DNA of 64,000 bases from Micromonospora qiuiae (GCF_016863555.1 NZ_BOPC01000022.1:93812-157811); one strand, 5' to 3'; numbered from the stretch's first letter, positions 17,979 to 27,885 are shown. Program-made: numbers and translations. Notes: a model not told the origin generated them from the letters alone.

Positions 17979-18261
17979 GGTGGGCTGCCCCTTCTGGCAC
18001 CTCGTAGAAGGTGGGGTGGCGGTAGACCTTGTCGGCAGCCGGGTCGAAGAAGGCGTCCTTCTCGTCCGGGCTGGAGGCGGTGATCGCGCCCGCCGGCACC
18101 ACCCAGATCGACACTCCCTCCTGGCGACGCGTGTAGACATCGCGGGCGTTGCGCAGGGCGACCTCGGCGTCGGGCGCGTGCAGACTGCCGACGTGGCTGT
18201 GCGCGAGCCCGCGCCGGGCCCGGACGAAGACCTCCCAGAGAGGTGAGGATTCCTGACTCAC
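17974..18261 (-). CDS. paaB: Phenylacetyl-CoA epoxidase subunit PaaB
   Basis: Small subunit that bridges the PaaAC heterodimers. 95 residues from GTG 18261 ([18 protein letters not shown]), which overlaps the paaA stop. [18 protein letters not shown] and [12 protein letters not shown] are family segments. The stop codon belongs to repeat C1, so the extreme C terminus may have been set by the repeat. Confidence 0.94.
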   Translation of the reverse strand: MSQESSPLWEVFVRARRGLAHSHVGSLHAPDAEVALRNARDVYTRRQEGVSIWVVPAGAITASSPDEKDAFFDPAADKVYRHPTFYEVPEGAAHL

Positions 18262-19313
18262 GCCGTTACCTTCTCCCTGCTCCGCTGCTTTGCCGCGTAC
18301 GCCGCGGCGGCCTCGCGTACCCAGGCGCCCTCGGTGTGGGCGCGCCGGCGGTGGGCCATCCGCTGCCGGTTGCACGGCCCGTCACCGGAGATGACCCGCA
18401 TCAGCTCGTCGTAGTCGGGCTGCGTGAAGTCGTACGCGCCCCGCTCGTCGTTCCAGCGCAGATCCGGGTCGGGGATGGTCAGCCCGAGCACCTCCGCCTG
18501 GCCGACGCACATGTCGACGAAGCGCTGGCGCAACTCGTCGTTGGAGAAGCGCTTGATCTTCCAGGCCATCGACTGGGCGGAGTGGGTGGAGTCGCTGTCC
18601 GGGGGGCCGAACATGGCCAACGACGGGTACCACCAGCGGTCCACCGCGTCCTGCGCCATCGCCTTCTGCGCCGGGGTGCCGTGCGCCAGGGTGTGCAGGA
18701 GTTCGTAGCCCTGCCGCTGGTGGAACGACTCCTCCTTGCAGACCCGGATCATGGCGCGGGCGTACGGGCCGTACGAGCAGCGACAGAGCGGGACTTGGTT
18801 GACGATCGCCGCGCCGTCCACCAGCCACCCGATGGCACCGACGTCGGCCCAGGTGAGGGTGGGGTAGTTGAAGATCGAGCTGTACTTCTGTCGACCGTCC
18901 AGCAGGAGCTCGACCAGTTCGTCCCGGCTGACGCCGAGGGTCTCGGCGGCGGCGTAGAGGTAGAGGCCGTGGCCCGCCTCGTCCTGTACCTTGGCCAGCA
19001 GGATCGCCTTGCGCTTGAGCGACGGGGCACGGCTGATCCAGTTCCCCTCCGGCTGCATGCCGATGATCTCCGAGTGGGCGTGCTGGGCGATCTGCCGGAT
19101 CAGCGTCCGGCGGTAGCGCTCCGGCATCCAGTCGCGCGGCTCGATCTTCTGGTCGGCGGCGATGATCTCAGCGAAGTAGGCGGCCAAATCCGCGCCCGGG
19201 TCGGCCGCGCCGCGATCCCGCTCCGCAGCGGCGCGCAGCGCCGCCTCCGCAGCCTCGACCTCGCTGAGCAGATCGCCGGGCACGTCCTCGCCCGGGGAAT
19301 CATTGCCGTACAT
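18258..19313 (-). CDS. paaA: Phenylacetyl-CoA epoxidase catalytic subunit
   Basis: Di-iron oxygenase subunit that makes ring-1,2-epoxyphenylacetyl-CoA, committed step of aerobic phenylacetate breakdown. 351 residues. Iron ligands are visible in [13 protein letters not shown] (ExxH, near residue 105) and [15 protein letters not shown] (near residue 190). [19 protein letters not shown] is a family block. First gene of the leftward operon; ATG with a TAAGGG just upstream. Downstream ring-opening genes (paaG, paaZ) are not in the window. Confidence 0.95.
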   Translation of the reverse strand: MYGNDSPGEDVPGDLLSEVEAAEAALRAAAERDRGAADPGADLAAYFAEIIAADQKIEPRDWMPERYRRTLIRQIAQHAHSEIIGMQPEGNWISRAPSLKRKAILLAKVQDEAGHGLYLYAAAETLGVSRDELVELLLDGRQKYSSIFNYPTLTWADVGAIGWLVDGAAIVNQVPLCRCSYGPYARAMIRVCKEESFHQRQGYELLHTLAHGTPAQKAMAQDAVDRWWYPSLAMFGPPDSDSTHSAQSMAWKIKRFSNDELRQRFVDMCVGQAEVLGLTIPDPDLRWNDERGAYDFTQPDYDELMRVISGDGPCNRQRMAHRRRAHTEGAWVREAAAAYAAKQRSREKVTA

Positions 19314-19674
19314 GCCCTTAGTGTTACAGCTGAGACATAAACATGCCAGGGGGTGTCACAGCATTAGAAGAGCGCAGATCGTCACCATCCAGTAGCCTGC
19401 TGTAGCTCCACCTCGCTATGACTTGGGTCACCAGAAGGCGGCGAATCCTCGCAACCAACGCATAGCGGCCGGTTGTCCCGCCTTGACGGCGATTTGCCCG
19501 GTGCCGGATCCTGACGCGTCGCCAATCCGCACGTAGACTTCCCACGTCATACCGATCGGCTGAAGACGATTGCCGGGCTGACCGGCTTCCCCCTTGGTCC
19601 GAGGCGATCCCCACCGGTCAGTCCTGGCAGCAAGCCGGTCCCCCCGGCCCTGAATATCTGGAGCTCACCCGCTC
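19314..19674. promoter_or_regulatory. Divergent promoter region between paaA and the first hydrolase gene
   Basis: A 361-base gap that is visibly A/T-richer near 19320-19420, as expected for promoters. A leftward frame of 96 codons here has poor codon bias and overlaps the paaA leader; it is not accepted as a gene. TetR-type PaaR sites are expected in paa promoters but no clear dyad was identified. Confidence 0.45.
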
Positions 19675-20652
19675 ATGCGATCTCGCGTGATCCTGGTGTT
19701 CGCCGTCACGGCGGTCCTGCTCGGCGGCGCCATGCTGGTGCCGGCGGCGTACGCCCGGCTCTCCGCCGGCGCGGCGGCCGCCCGCCAGGAGACCGTCGCC
19801 GTGCCCACCCCCGAGCCTCCGCCGCCACCGACCCTCGCAGCCGGCAAAGTCTCGGTGAACTTCAAGGGTGAGTTCTTCTCCTGGGCGCTGATGGAACGCG
19901 AGTCGGGCAAGATCTCCGGCTCCAAGAACCTGGCCGACACCAGTTCGACCGAATCGATGATCAAGGCCTGGATCGTCGCCGACTACCTGCGCCAACTCGG
20001 CGACAAGGAGCCGCCGGAGTCGTTGAAGAAGGCGGCCAGCCGGGCCATCCGGGACAGCGACGACGAGGCCACCAACCGCGTCTACTCGGCCGCCGGCGGC
20101 TCGTACGCGGTGCCAGCCGGCGGCAAGCTCGGGCCGGTGATGCAACGGGCGATCAAAATCTGCGACCTCACCGACACCAAGCGGGGCAACGTCCCCGGCT
20201 ACGAGGGTTGGTGGAGCTTCACCCAGATGTCTCCGCGCGACGCTGTTCGGCTCGGCGACTGCATCGCCGACGGCAAGGCCGCCGGCCGGAAGTGGACCAA
20301 GTGGGTGCTCGCCGAGATGAGCAAGGTACGCGGCAGCACCGCCGCCTCGGACCAGCATCTTCAATCCGGCGGCGGCAGGTGGGGCATCATCGACGGTCTA
20401 CCCGAGTCGATCACCAGTCAGGGTCCGGTGAGCATCAAGAACGGTTGGACGCCCCTCAACTACGACGGCAACTGGCACGTCAACTGCCTCGCAGTGACTG
20501 AGAAGTGGAGTCTCGCAGTGATGCTGCGTTACCCGCAGAGCAGCGGGCTCGACTACGGATCGGACGTCTGCGCCAGTGTCGCGTCCCAACTCGTGACCCC
20601 ACAGCCCGGCGGCGCCCTCAAGGTGCCGCAGCCGCCGATCGGGAAGCTCTGA
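19675..20652 (+). CDS. Secreted class A beta-lactamase-fold serine hydrolase (1 of 2)
   Basis: 325 residues. N-terminal signal/anchor helix (residues 5-28), a Pro-rich linker, then a beta-lactamase/transpeptidase-like fold. SxxK is in ESMIKAWIVADYL near residue 100, an SDD-type second motif (RDSDDEATNRVY) near 125, and KNG (VSIKNGW) near 255 in place of KTG. It lacks an obvious class A Glu166 region. Probable penicillin-interacting or peptidoglycan-active protein rather than a proven lactamase. The next gene is a paralogue starting in its stop codon. GGAG lies 11 bases before the ATG. Confidence 0.75.
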   Translation: MRSRVILVFAVTAVLLGGAMLVPAAYARLSAGAAAARQETVAVPTPEPPPPPTLAAGKVSVNFKGEFFSWALMERESGKISGSKNLADTSSTESMIKAWIVADYLRQLGDKEPPESLKKAASRAIRDSDDEATNRVYSAAGGSYAVPAGGKLGPVMQRAIKICDLTDTKRGNVPGYEGWWSFTQMSPRDAVRLGDCIADGKAAGRKWTKWVLAEMSKVRGSTAASDQHLQSGGGRWGIIDGLPESITSQGPVSIKNGWTPLNYDGNWHVNCLAVTEKWSLAVMLRYPQSSGLDYGSDVCASVASQLVTPQPGGALKVPQPPIGKL

Positions 20653-21593
20653 TGGCCGCCCGGGGCCGCGGCGGCCGTGAGGGCGAGACATCACCGTTAC
20701 GTCTCATCGCCATCGCCTGCGTGCTGATCGGACTGGTCCTGGTCTCGTTGCGTCTGTTGCCCGGTTCGCCGTTCGAATCCACCGCCGTTGCCGATTGGGG
20801 TCGGGGGGAGTCACCGGCCGGGCGCACCGGCAGCCTCACCGACCGCAGCAGCCGGCCGTCGCCGTCGCCGAGTCCGTCGCCCGAGCCCGAACCGCTGCCG
20901 TTCGAAGCGAAGAAGCTCGACCTGGACATCGACGGTTGGTACGGCTGGAGCGTCCTGGACCGACGCTCAGGTGAGATCATCGGCTCGAAGAACATGGCCG
21001 AGACCAACACCACCGCATCCTTGATCAAGGCCTGGATCGTGGCGGACTACCTGCGTCGCACCGCCGACGCCGGGCAGACCCCGAGCAACGCGAAGCTGGA
21101 CGACCTGACGAGGATCATCAGGGACAGCGACAACGAACGTACGGAGCAGCTCTACACCCAGATCGGCCGGTCCGCCTCGATCAAACGGCTGCTGTCGATC
21201 TGCGACCTGACCGACAGCAAGGTCTCCAGCGATCTCGGCTGGAGCCGTACCGAATTGTCCCCCCGTGACACCGCCCGGCTCGGCAACTGCATCGCCGAGG
21301 GCACCGCCGCCGGCCCGAAGTGGACCAAGTGGCTGCTCAACGAGATGCGGCTGGTACGCGGGGCCGGCGACTTCGGCATCCGCAAGGCGTTCCCGGCCGC
21401 CCAGGCCAAGAAGATCGCCATCAAGAACGGTTGGGTCGACCGCACACGGGAGCAGGAGATCCACGTCAACTGCCTCGCCATCGGCGACACCTGGACGATG
21501 GGCGTGATGCTCCGCTACCCCATCAACAAGGGCTACCAGTACGGCATGGACAACTGCCAAACCATCACCGAGTCCCTCCTCACCCGCCCCTAA
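20652..21593 (+). CDS. Secreted class A beta-lactamase-fold serine hydrolase (2 of 2)
   Basis: 313 residues, paralogue of the preceding protein and translationally coupled to it (TGATG). One transmembrane or signal helix near residues 15-35, then a Ser/Pro/Glu-rich linker. SxxK in ASLIKAWIVADYLR near 120, a proper SDN in IIRDSDNERTEQLY near 160, and KNG in IAIKNGW near 257. KWTKWLLNEMRLVRG and CDLTDSK are shared with the first copy. The SDN difference suggests the two may differ in activity. Exact substrate unknown. Confidence 0.75.
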   Translation: MAARGRGGREGETSPLRLIAIACVLIGLVLVSLRLLPGSPFESTAVADWGRGESPAGRTGSLTDRSSRPSPSPSPSPEPEPLPFEAKKLDLDIDGWYGWSVLDRRSGEIIGSKNMAETNTTASLIKAWIVADYLRRTADAGQTPSNAKLDDLTRIIRDSDNERTEQLYTQIGRSASIKRLLSICDLTDSKVSSDLGWSRTELSPRDTARLGNCIAEGTAAGPKWTKWLLNEMRLVRGAGDFGIRKAFPAAQAKKIAIKNGWVDRTREQEIHVNCLAIGDTWTMGVMLRYPINKGYQYGMDNCQTITESLLTRP

Positions 21594-21808
21594 CCCCTTC
21601 CCCTTCCCCACCCCCACCACCCCGCCCTCCCCCTCCCCCTCTTCCCCCTCCCCTTGCCCGCCGATCTTGCACTTTCCGTCGCCGCATTTAGGGCATAAGC
21701 CGCGTAACGGCGACCCAAAGTGCAAGATCGCGGGGCAGGGAGGCGGGGGTAAGGGGTGGGGGTGGGGGTGGGGGTGGGGGGGTGGGGGTGGGGGGGTGGG
21801 GTGGATGG
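21594..21808. repeat. C-rich / hairpin / G-rich intergenic segment
   Basis: Between convergent genes. A pyrimidine (C-rich) run at 21594-21660, then repeat A1, then a run of G-tracts (groups of 4-7 G separated by T) at 21731-21808. The flanks are roughly complementary, so the whole segment could fold into one long stem, or the G strand could form quadruplexes. Likely a strong two-way transcription block. Confidence 0.6.
21662..21730. repeat. Repeat family A, copy 1
   Basis: A 69-base element with perfect 14-base terminal inverted repeats (CGATCTTGCACTTT and its complement) and an inner GTCGCCG/CGGCGAC stem. Other copies: 29493-29562 and 48131-48207. Lies between convergent gene ends, suggesting a two-way terminator; it could also be a MITE-like element. 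Confidence 0.8.
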
Positions 21809-22693
<885 letters not shown>

Positions 22694-23980
22694 TCAGCGG
22701 GCCGGCACTGAAGTGGCCAACCCCGCAGCCGGCGACATCGCGGCGACACGGCTCCGTTCGAGCCGGATCGCCCGCCGAACCGGCCGGACGAAGCCGAGCA
22801 GCACCAGCAGCCCGGCCACCCCGCAGCCGACGATCAGCGGCCGGGGCTCGTTCACCTCCAGCAGCAGCCCGCCGATGAGGTAACCGACCATCGCCGCGCC
22901 CTGCACGGCCGCGCCGATCGCGGCGAAAGCGCGTCCGCGTACGGCCTCCGGCACCCGCCGGGCCACCACCACGTTGTGAAAGACGTTGTCGCCGCCATTG
23001 CACACGCCGCCGAGCAACCAGATCGGCACCAGCAGCAGCGCCACCGGCACCGTCACCGAGACCAGCACCATCACGCAGCAGCCGGCCAGCAGGAGCAGAC
23101 CGCCCTGGATCAGGGTGGCGTCGTCGGTGAACCGCCGGGCCAGCCGGGCGAAGATCCAGGCACCGCAGAGCATGCCCAGCGTCCAGGCCCCGGTCACCAG
23201 GCCGTAGACGGCGGCGGAGGCGCCGAGGGTCTCCCGGATGTAGAAGACCTCGACAACGTTGATCGCCCCAACCGCCGAAACCACCCCGGCCAGGGTGGCC
23301 ACCATCGCCACCAGCAGTGGGTCCCGGCGCAACCGCCAGTTGGCCGCGCTCGCATCCGCAACGGCCGGCATCGAGGTGTCAGCCGATACCGATGTGGCAG
23401 GCCGGGCGCCGCCCCGACGAGTGCGGATGAGCAGCCCGGCGACCACGAGCGCGAGGTAGCTCACCGCGCCCACCAACAGCGGCACCCGACTGCCGAACCA
23501 CCCCACCAGGAAACCGGCCAGGGCCGGACCGGCGAGCGCGCCCAGCATGCCGGCGGTCTGGTTGAGCGCGACCGCCCGAGGCAGGTCGACGGGACGCACC
23601 ATCGCGGGGATCAGGGCGGAGAGCACCGGCTGGGTGACCGCCAGGCCGGTGGCGAGCAGCGCGACCAGGCCGATGACCAGCAGCGGGTGCCCGGCGTACG
23701 CCAGGTTGAGGCAGATCACCGACTGGGCCAGGCCGGCACTGGTCAGCAGGATCCGGCTGTCCACCCGATCGGCGAGCCGCCCGGTCAACGGGGCGAACAG
23801 CACCAGCGGCAGGGTGGCCGCCAGCAACACCCCGGCGACGGCGATGCCACCGGCACCAGCCGCCTGGAGGGTCAGCGTCAGCGTGCTGGCGGCGAGGAAG
23901 TCGCCGCATGTGGCGATGCCCCGGGCGGCGGTGGCGAGGCCGACGTCCGACCAGCGCGATCCGCCAGATATGAAAGACAT
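22694..23980 (-). CDS. MFS transporter (drug efflux-like)
   Basis: A 428-residue, 12-helix major facilitator protein (first ATG at 23980 gives MSFISGG...). LAGRLADRVDSRILL-like loop 2-3 signature (APLTGRLADRVDSRILL near residue 70) marks the family. It resembles enterobactin/macrolide exporters of the MFS_3 group. An in-frame GTG 21 bases upstream is an alternative start. The adjacent upstream gene encodes an ArsR-type regulator in the same direction, 40 bases away, so it is probably regulated by it. Substrate unknown. Confidence 0.85.
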   Translation of the reverse strand: MSFISGGSRWSDVGLATAARGIATCGDFLAASTLTLTLQAAGAGGIAVAGVLLAATLPLVLFAPLTGRLADRVDSRILLTSAGLAQSVICLNLAYAGHPLLVIGLVALLATGLAVTQPVLSALIPAMVRPVDLPRAVALNQTAGMLGALAGPALAGFLVGWFGSRVPLLVGAVSYLALVVAGLLIRTRRGGARPATSVSADTSMPAVADASAANWRLRRDPLLVAMVATLAGVVSAVGAINVVEVFYIRETLGASAAVYGLVTGAWTLGMLCGAWIFARLARRFTDDATLIQGGLLLLAGCCVMVLVSVTVPVALLLVPIWLLGGVCNGGDNVFHNVVVARRVPEAVRGRAFAAIGAAVQGAAMVGYLIGGLLLEVNEPRPLIVGCGVAGLLVLLGFVRPVRRAIRLERSRVAAMSPAAGLATSVPAR

Positions 23981-23982
23981 AC

Positions 23983-23993
23983 TTCGAAAGTAA
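23983..23993. promoter_or_regulatory. Small dyad before the MFS gene
   Basis: ACTT, CGA, AAGT centred a few bases upstream of the 23980 start, in the 40-base gap after the ArsR-type regulator gene. A possible binding site for that regulator, but only four bases per arm. Confidence 0.2.
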
Positions 23994-24020
23994 TGCTTCA
24001 CATCTGGTCGATACAAGCCC

Positions 24021-24602
24021 TCAGTCCAGCGGCAGCGCCTTGTACTGGATCGCCACCCGGCGGGCACCCGGCGGCGGATCGGTCCGGCTCCGCTTGCGAT
24101 ACGGCCGCAGCACCTCCAGCACCGCGCGGTTCACCTCGGCCAACTCCTCGGCCGTGAGCAGCAGCAACGACTCGCTGAGCATCGAGTTCCGATACCACTC
24201 CTCCGGCTCGTCCGGCGCCCGACGCAACCAGTCGCGGCTGCGCTCCAGCTCGCGAGCCAGAAAGACCTCGACGAGGCTCCGCTCGGCCTCGCGGGTCGAC
24301 GGGGCGGCAGCCTGGCCGGCGTCGATCGTCCACGACTGCACCGTGCTGCGCCACAACCGTTCCCGGGCATCCCCCCGGCTCGGCGCCGCCTCCACCAGCC
24401 CGAACCGGGCCAGCGCCCGGAGGTGGTAGCTGGTCGCGCTCGGGGACAACCCCGCCACCTCGGCACACTCGGTGGCGGTCACCGCGCCTTCGGTCGTCGC
24501 GAGATGTTCCATGATCGCGAGCCGGGCCGGATGGGCGAGCGCCCGCAGCGTCTGCGGGTCGCTGATCGTCACCCGGGGCAGCTCGGGGTGGGCCTCCGTC
24601 AT
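24021..24602 (-). CDS. ArsR/winged-helix transcriptional regulator
   Basis: 193 residues from ATG 24602. Winged helix in residues 12-85: LRALAHPARLAIMEHL, then ECAEVAGLSPSATSYHLRALARFGLVE as the recognition helix. The C-terminal half is a helical effector/dimer domain (VEVFLARELERSRDWL). No metal-binding CxC is seen, so it is not a classical metal sensor. Downstream MFS gene in the same direction is the probable target. Divergent from the helD-like gene. AGGAG abuts the ATG; an AGGG ten bases upstream may be the true binding site. Confidence 0.8.
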   Translation of the reverse strand: MTEAHPELPRVTISDPQTLRALAHPARLAIMEHLATTEGAVTATECAEVAGLSPSATSYHLRALARFGLVEAAPSRGDARERLWRSTVQSWTIDAGQAAAPSTREAERSLVEVFLARELERSRDWLRRAPDEPEEWYRNSMLSESLLLLTAEELAEVNRAVLEVLRPYRKRSRTDPPPGARRVAIQYKALPLD

Positions 24603-24784
24603 CTCCTCATGATCCCTGCTCAGGAAGAGAATGCGGTTGCCGGCGCCGCTGCGCGGAGTAGGATTCCCCGTCGCCTGACGGCCGCGGTGAGCACGCACCG
24701 CAGCGGACGTCCCCGCGCCGGGCGACGGCCAACCGCCCCCGGACACGCGAGCGAACAACAGAAACCTCCGTGAGGAATCGCATC
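24603..24784. promoter_or_regulatory. Divergent promoter region, ArsR-type regulator / helD-like gene
   Basis: 182 bases between two divergent starts. No rifamycin-associated element (19-base inverted repeat known upstream of helR) was seen. No confident -10/-35. Confidence 0.4.
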
Positions 24785-26917
24785 GTGCCCGCACCCGACC
24801 TCGACGCCGGTCTCAAGGCCGAACGCGAACACATGGACATCTCCCGCAGGGCGTTACGCCGGATGCGGGAGCGCGCCGAGGCGCTCTTCGTCACCGGTGA
24901 CAGGGTCGCCGGTGACGCGTACACGGCCGAACAGCTCGGCCGACATCTCGCCCGGCGGGTGGCCGAACTGGTCGACGATCCGCGTACTCCGCTCTTCTTC
25001 GGCCGGCTCGACTTCGGCGACGCGGACGCCGACCACGCCGGGCGGCGGTACCACGTCGGCCGCCGGCACGTCACCGACGAGCAGGGCGAACCGCTGGTGC
25101 TCGACTGGCGGGCGCCGGTCTCCCGGGCGTTCTACCGGGCCAGCGCCCGCGACCCGCAGGGCCTCGCGGTGCGCCGCCGGTTCGGCTTCAGCGACGAGAC
25201 GCTGACCAGCTTCGAGGACGAGCGCTTGGATCAGGGCGAGGAACTGGGCACCGCCAGCCGGCTCCTCACCGCGGAGATCGAGCGGCCCCGCGTCGGACCG
25301 ATGCGCGACATCGTCGCCACCATCCAGCCGGAGCAGGACGAACTGGTCCGCGCCGACCTGGCCGACTCGATCTGCGTGCAGGGGGCGCCGGGCACCGGGA
25401 AGACCGCGGTGGGGCTGCACCGGGCCGCGTACCTGCTCTATTCGCACCGGGAACGGCTGCGCCGGTCGAAGGTGCTCATCGTGGGCCCGAACCGGACCTT
25501 CCTGGCGTACATCGCGGCGGTGCTGCCCGCCCTCGGCGAGGTGGAGGTCGCGCAGGCCACCGTCGAGGATCTGGTCGACCGGGTCGCGGTGCGGGCGGTG
25601 GACCCACCGGCGGTGGCCGTGGTCAAGCACGACGCGCGGATGGCCGAGGTGCTGCGCCGGGCAATGGACGCGTACGTCGGCGAGCCGACCGAAGCGATCG
25701 TCGTCTCCGACGGCTCGTTCCGCTGGCGGATCGGGTTGGAGCCGCTGCACCGGCTGGTGCAGCAGACCCGGGCCGAGCAGCTGCCGTACGCCGTGGGCCG
25801 GGAGCGGGTCCGGGCCCGGGTGGTCGGCCTGCTGCAACGACAGGCCGAAACCCGGCGGGCGGAGTCGCCGAGCGACGCCTGGCTGCGCCGGATGGGCCGG
25901 TCGAAGCCGGTCACCACCTTCCTGGACTCCGTCTGGCCGGCGCTCACCCCGGAGAGCCTGGTGCACGCGCTGTACGCCGACCCCGCCCGGCTCGCCGACG
26001 CGGCCGACGGGCTGCTCACCCCGGAGGAACAGGCCCTGCTCACCGGCACGACCGGCACGGACACGGCCGGCGGGGCCACCGGCCGGGCGGATGTCGGCGC
26101 GGGCACGGCCGGCAGGGCGAGCGGCGGCACGAAGTTGGGACGGACACCGAAGGCCACCCGGTGGACGATTGCCGACACCGTCCTGATCGACGAGGCGGCC
26201 GGGCTGATCGAGCGCCCCGCCGGATACGGGCACGTCGTGGTGGACGAAGCGCAGGACCTCTCCCCGATGCAGTGCCGGGTGATCGCCCGACGCAGCGAGC
26301 ACGGATCGCTCACCCTGCTCGGTGACCTGGCCCAGGCGACCGCGCCGTGGGCTGCCACCGACTGGCGGGAGACTCTGCGTCATCTGGGCAAGCCGGACGC
26401 GGCCGTGGTGCCGTTGACGGTCGGGTTCCGGGTGCCCGCAGCCGTGCTCGCCTTCGCCAACCGGCTGCTGCCGGCGCTCGCCGTCGACGTACCGCCGGCC
26501 GAGTCGCTGCGCCGCGACGGCGCGCTCGTGGTGCGTACCGTCACCGATCTTCCGGGGGCGACGGTGGCCGAGGTCCGGGCGGCGCTGGCGCACGAGGGCT
26601 CGGTCGGGGTGATCGTCGAGGACGAGGCGGTGGCGCCGTTGCGGGCGGCGCTGACGGCGGCGGGCGTCGAGACCGCGACCGCCGACGACCTGCGGCCCGC
26701 GGCGCGGGTCGCGGTGCTGCCGGCCACCCTGGTGAAGGGCCTGGAGTACGACCACGTCATCGTCGTCGAGCCAGCCGCTATCGTGTCGGCCGAGCCGCGC
26801 GGGCTGCACCGGCTGTACGTGGTGCTCACCCGCGCCGTGTCCCGGCTGTCGGTGCTGCACGCCGAGCCGCTGCCCGCACCGCTGCTCGACCGGTCCCCGC
26901 TTGCGCCCACCGGGTAG
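24785..26917 (+). CDS. HelD-like RNA polymerase recycling ATPase (UvrD/Rep family)
   Basis: Superfamily 1 helicase-like protein of the HelD type that pries RNA polymerase off DNA. About 710 residues. N-terminal coiled coil (KAEREHMDISRRALRRMRER near residue 8), Walker A GAPGTGKTAVGLHRAAYLLY near 200, Walker B VVVDEAQDLSP near 480, C-terminal motif VKGLEYDHVIVVEP near 650 and YVVLTRAVSRL. A Gly/Ala/Thr linker lies near residues 420-450. GTG at 24785 has GAGGA eight bases upstream; GTG 24770 in frame is an alternative. Some actinobacterial relatives (HelR) give rifamycin tolerance. The ABC transporter genes follow at 31 bases. Confidence 0.85.
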   Translation: MPAPDLDAGLKAEREHMDISRRALRRMRERAEALFVTGDRVAGDAYTAEQLGRHLARRVAELVDDPRTPLFFGRLDFGDADADHAGRRYHVGRRHVTDEQGEPLVLDWRAPVSRAFYRASARDPQGLAVRRRFGFSDETLTSFEDERLDQGEELGTASRLLTAEIERPRVGPMRDIVATIQPEQDELVRADLADSICVQGAPGTGKTAVGLHRAAYLLYSHRERLRRSKVLIVGPNRTFLAYIAAVLPALGEVEVAQATVEDLVDRVAVRAVDPPAVAVVKHDARMAEVLRRAMDAYVGEPTEAIVVSDGSFRWRIGLEPLHRLVQQTRAEQLPYAVGRERVRARVVGLLQRQAETRRAESPSDAWLRRMGRSKPVTTFLDSVWPALTPESLVHALYADPARLADAADGLLTPEEQALLTGTTGTDTAGGATGRADVGAGTAGRASGGTKLGRTPKATRWTIADTVLIDEAAGLIERPAGYGHVVVDEAQDLSPMQCRVIARRSEHGSLTLLGDLAQATAPWAATDWRETLRHLGKPDAAVVPLTVGFRVPAAVLAFANRLLPALAVDVPPAESLRRDGALVVRTVTDLPGATVAEVRAALAHEGSVGVIVEDEAVAPLRAALTAAGVETATADDLRPAARVAVLPATLVKGLEYDHVIVVEPAAIVSAEPRGLHRLYVVLTRAVSRLSVLHAEPLPAPLLDRSPLAPTG

Positions 26918-26948
26918 ACCGGTACTGAACAACTGAAAGGAGGCGCCG

Positions 26949-27875
26949 GTGACCCTCGCCAGAGCTGACCGGGTCAGCCGCCGCTACGGCAGCACCCTCG
27001 CGCTGAACCAGGTCGACCTCGACGTGCGGGCGGGAGAGGTGGTCGGCCTGCTGGGGCCGAACGGCGCCGGGAAGAGCACGCTGATCAACCTGCTGGTCGG
27101 GCTACGTCGCCCGACCTCCGGGCGGGTGGAGCTTTTCGGCGGTGACCCGCGTGACCCGACGAGACGGCGTCGCCTCGGCGTCACCCCGCAGGAGACCGGG
27201 CTGCCCGGCACGCTGCGGGTCGGTGAGGTGGTCGACTTTGTCTCCGCCCACTACCCGGATCCGATCCCGCGCGGCGAACTGCTGGACCGGTTCGGCCTCG
27301 GCGAGCTGGTGCGTCGGCAGACGGGCGGTCTCTCGGGCGGGCAGAAGCGCCGGCTCGCGGTGGCGCTGGCCTTCGTCGGTCGACCCGGGCTGGTGGTGCT
27401 CGACGAGCCGACCACCGGCCTGGACGTGGAGGCCCGGCACGCCCTGTGGGAGGCGATCCGGACGTTCCACGCCGACGGCGGCACGGTGCTGCTGAGCAGC
27501 CACTACCTGGAGGAGGTGGAGGCGCTGGCCCAGCGGGTGGTGGTGATCGGCCACGGCCGCGTGCTGGCCGACGACAGCGTCGACGCGATCCGGGCGGTCG
27601 TCGGCGTACGCCGGGTCAGCCTCACGGCCGACGACCTGCCGCCGCTGCCCGGTGTGATCCGCACCGAGCGGGTCGACGGTCGTACCCATCTGCTCACCTC
27701 CGACGCCGACCAACTGGTCCGGGACCTGGTCACCAGCGGGATCGAGTTCCGCGACCTGGAGGTGAGGCCGACCTCGCTGGAGGAGGCGTTCCTCGCCATC
27801 ACCACCGCCGGCACCGCCGATACTGCCGACACCGCCGATACTGCCGACACCGCCGCCGCGCCGGCATCCGCCTGA
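26949..27875 (+). CDS. ABC transporter ATP-binding protein (ABC-2 / drug export type)
   Basis: 308 residues. Walker A GPNGAGKS near residue 36, signature LSGGQKRR near 130, Walker B VVLDEPTTGLD near 150, H-loop SSHYLEEVE near 185; the C-terminal part is the small accessory domain usual in DrrA-type exporters. The last 15-20 residues are TAD repeats coded by an 18-base tandem DNA repeat (27820-27855). GTG follows AAAGGAGG. Pairs with the permease eleven bases downstream and probably shares the helD-like transcript. Confidence 0.88.
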   Translation: MTLARADRVSRRYGSTLALNQVDLDVRAGEVVGLLGPNGAGKSTLINLLVGLRRPTSGRVELFGGDPRDPTRRRRLGVTPQETGLPGTLRVGEVVDFVSAHYPDPIPRGELLDRFGLGELVRRQTGGLSGGQKRRLAVALAFVGRPGLVVLDEPTTGLDVEARHALWEAIRTFHADGGTVLLSSHYLEEVEALAQRVVVIGHGRVLADDSVDAIRAVVGVRRVSLTADDLPPLPGVIRTERVDGRTHLLTSDADQLVRDLVTSGIEFRDLEVRPTSLEEAFLAITTAGTADTADTADTADTAAAPASA

Positions 27876-27885
27876 GGAGATCGCC

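Noticed and set aside
19324..19614. Leftward 96-codon frame between paaA and the hydrolase genes
   Set aside because: Poor third-position bias, no binding site, and it occupies the paaA promoter region.
24640..24784. Rifamycin-associated element upstream of the helD-like gene
   Set aside because: The known 19-base inverted repeat is not present on either strand.
24854..26932. A 692-codon open frame antisense to the helD-like gene
   Set aside because: It is the mirror of a gene with clear helicase motifs; long antisense frames are normal in GC-rich DNA.
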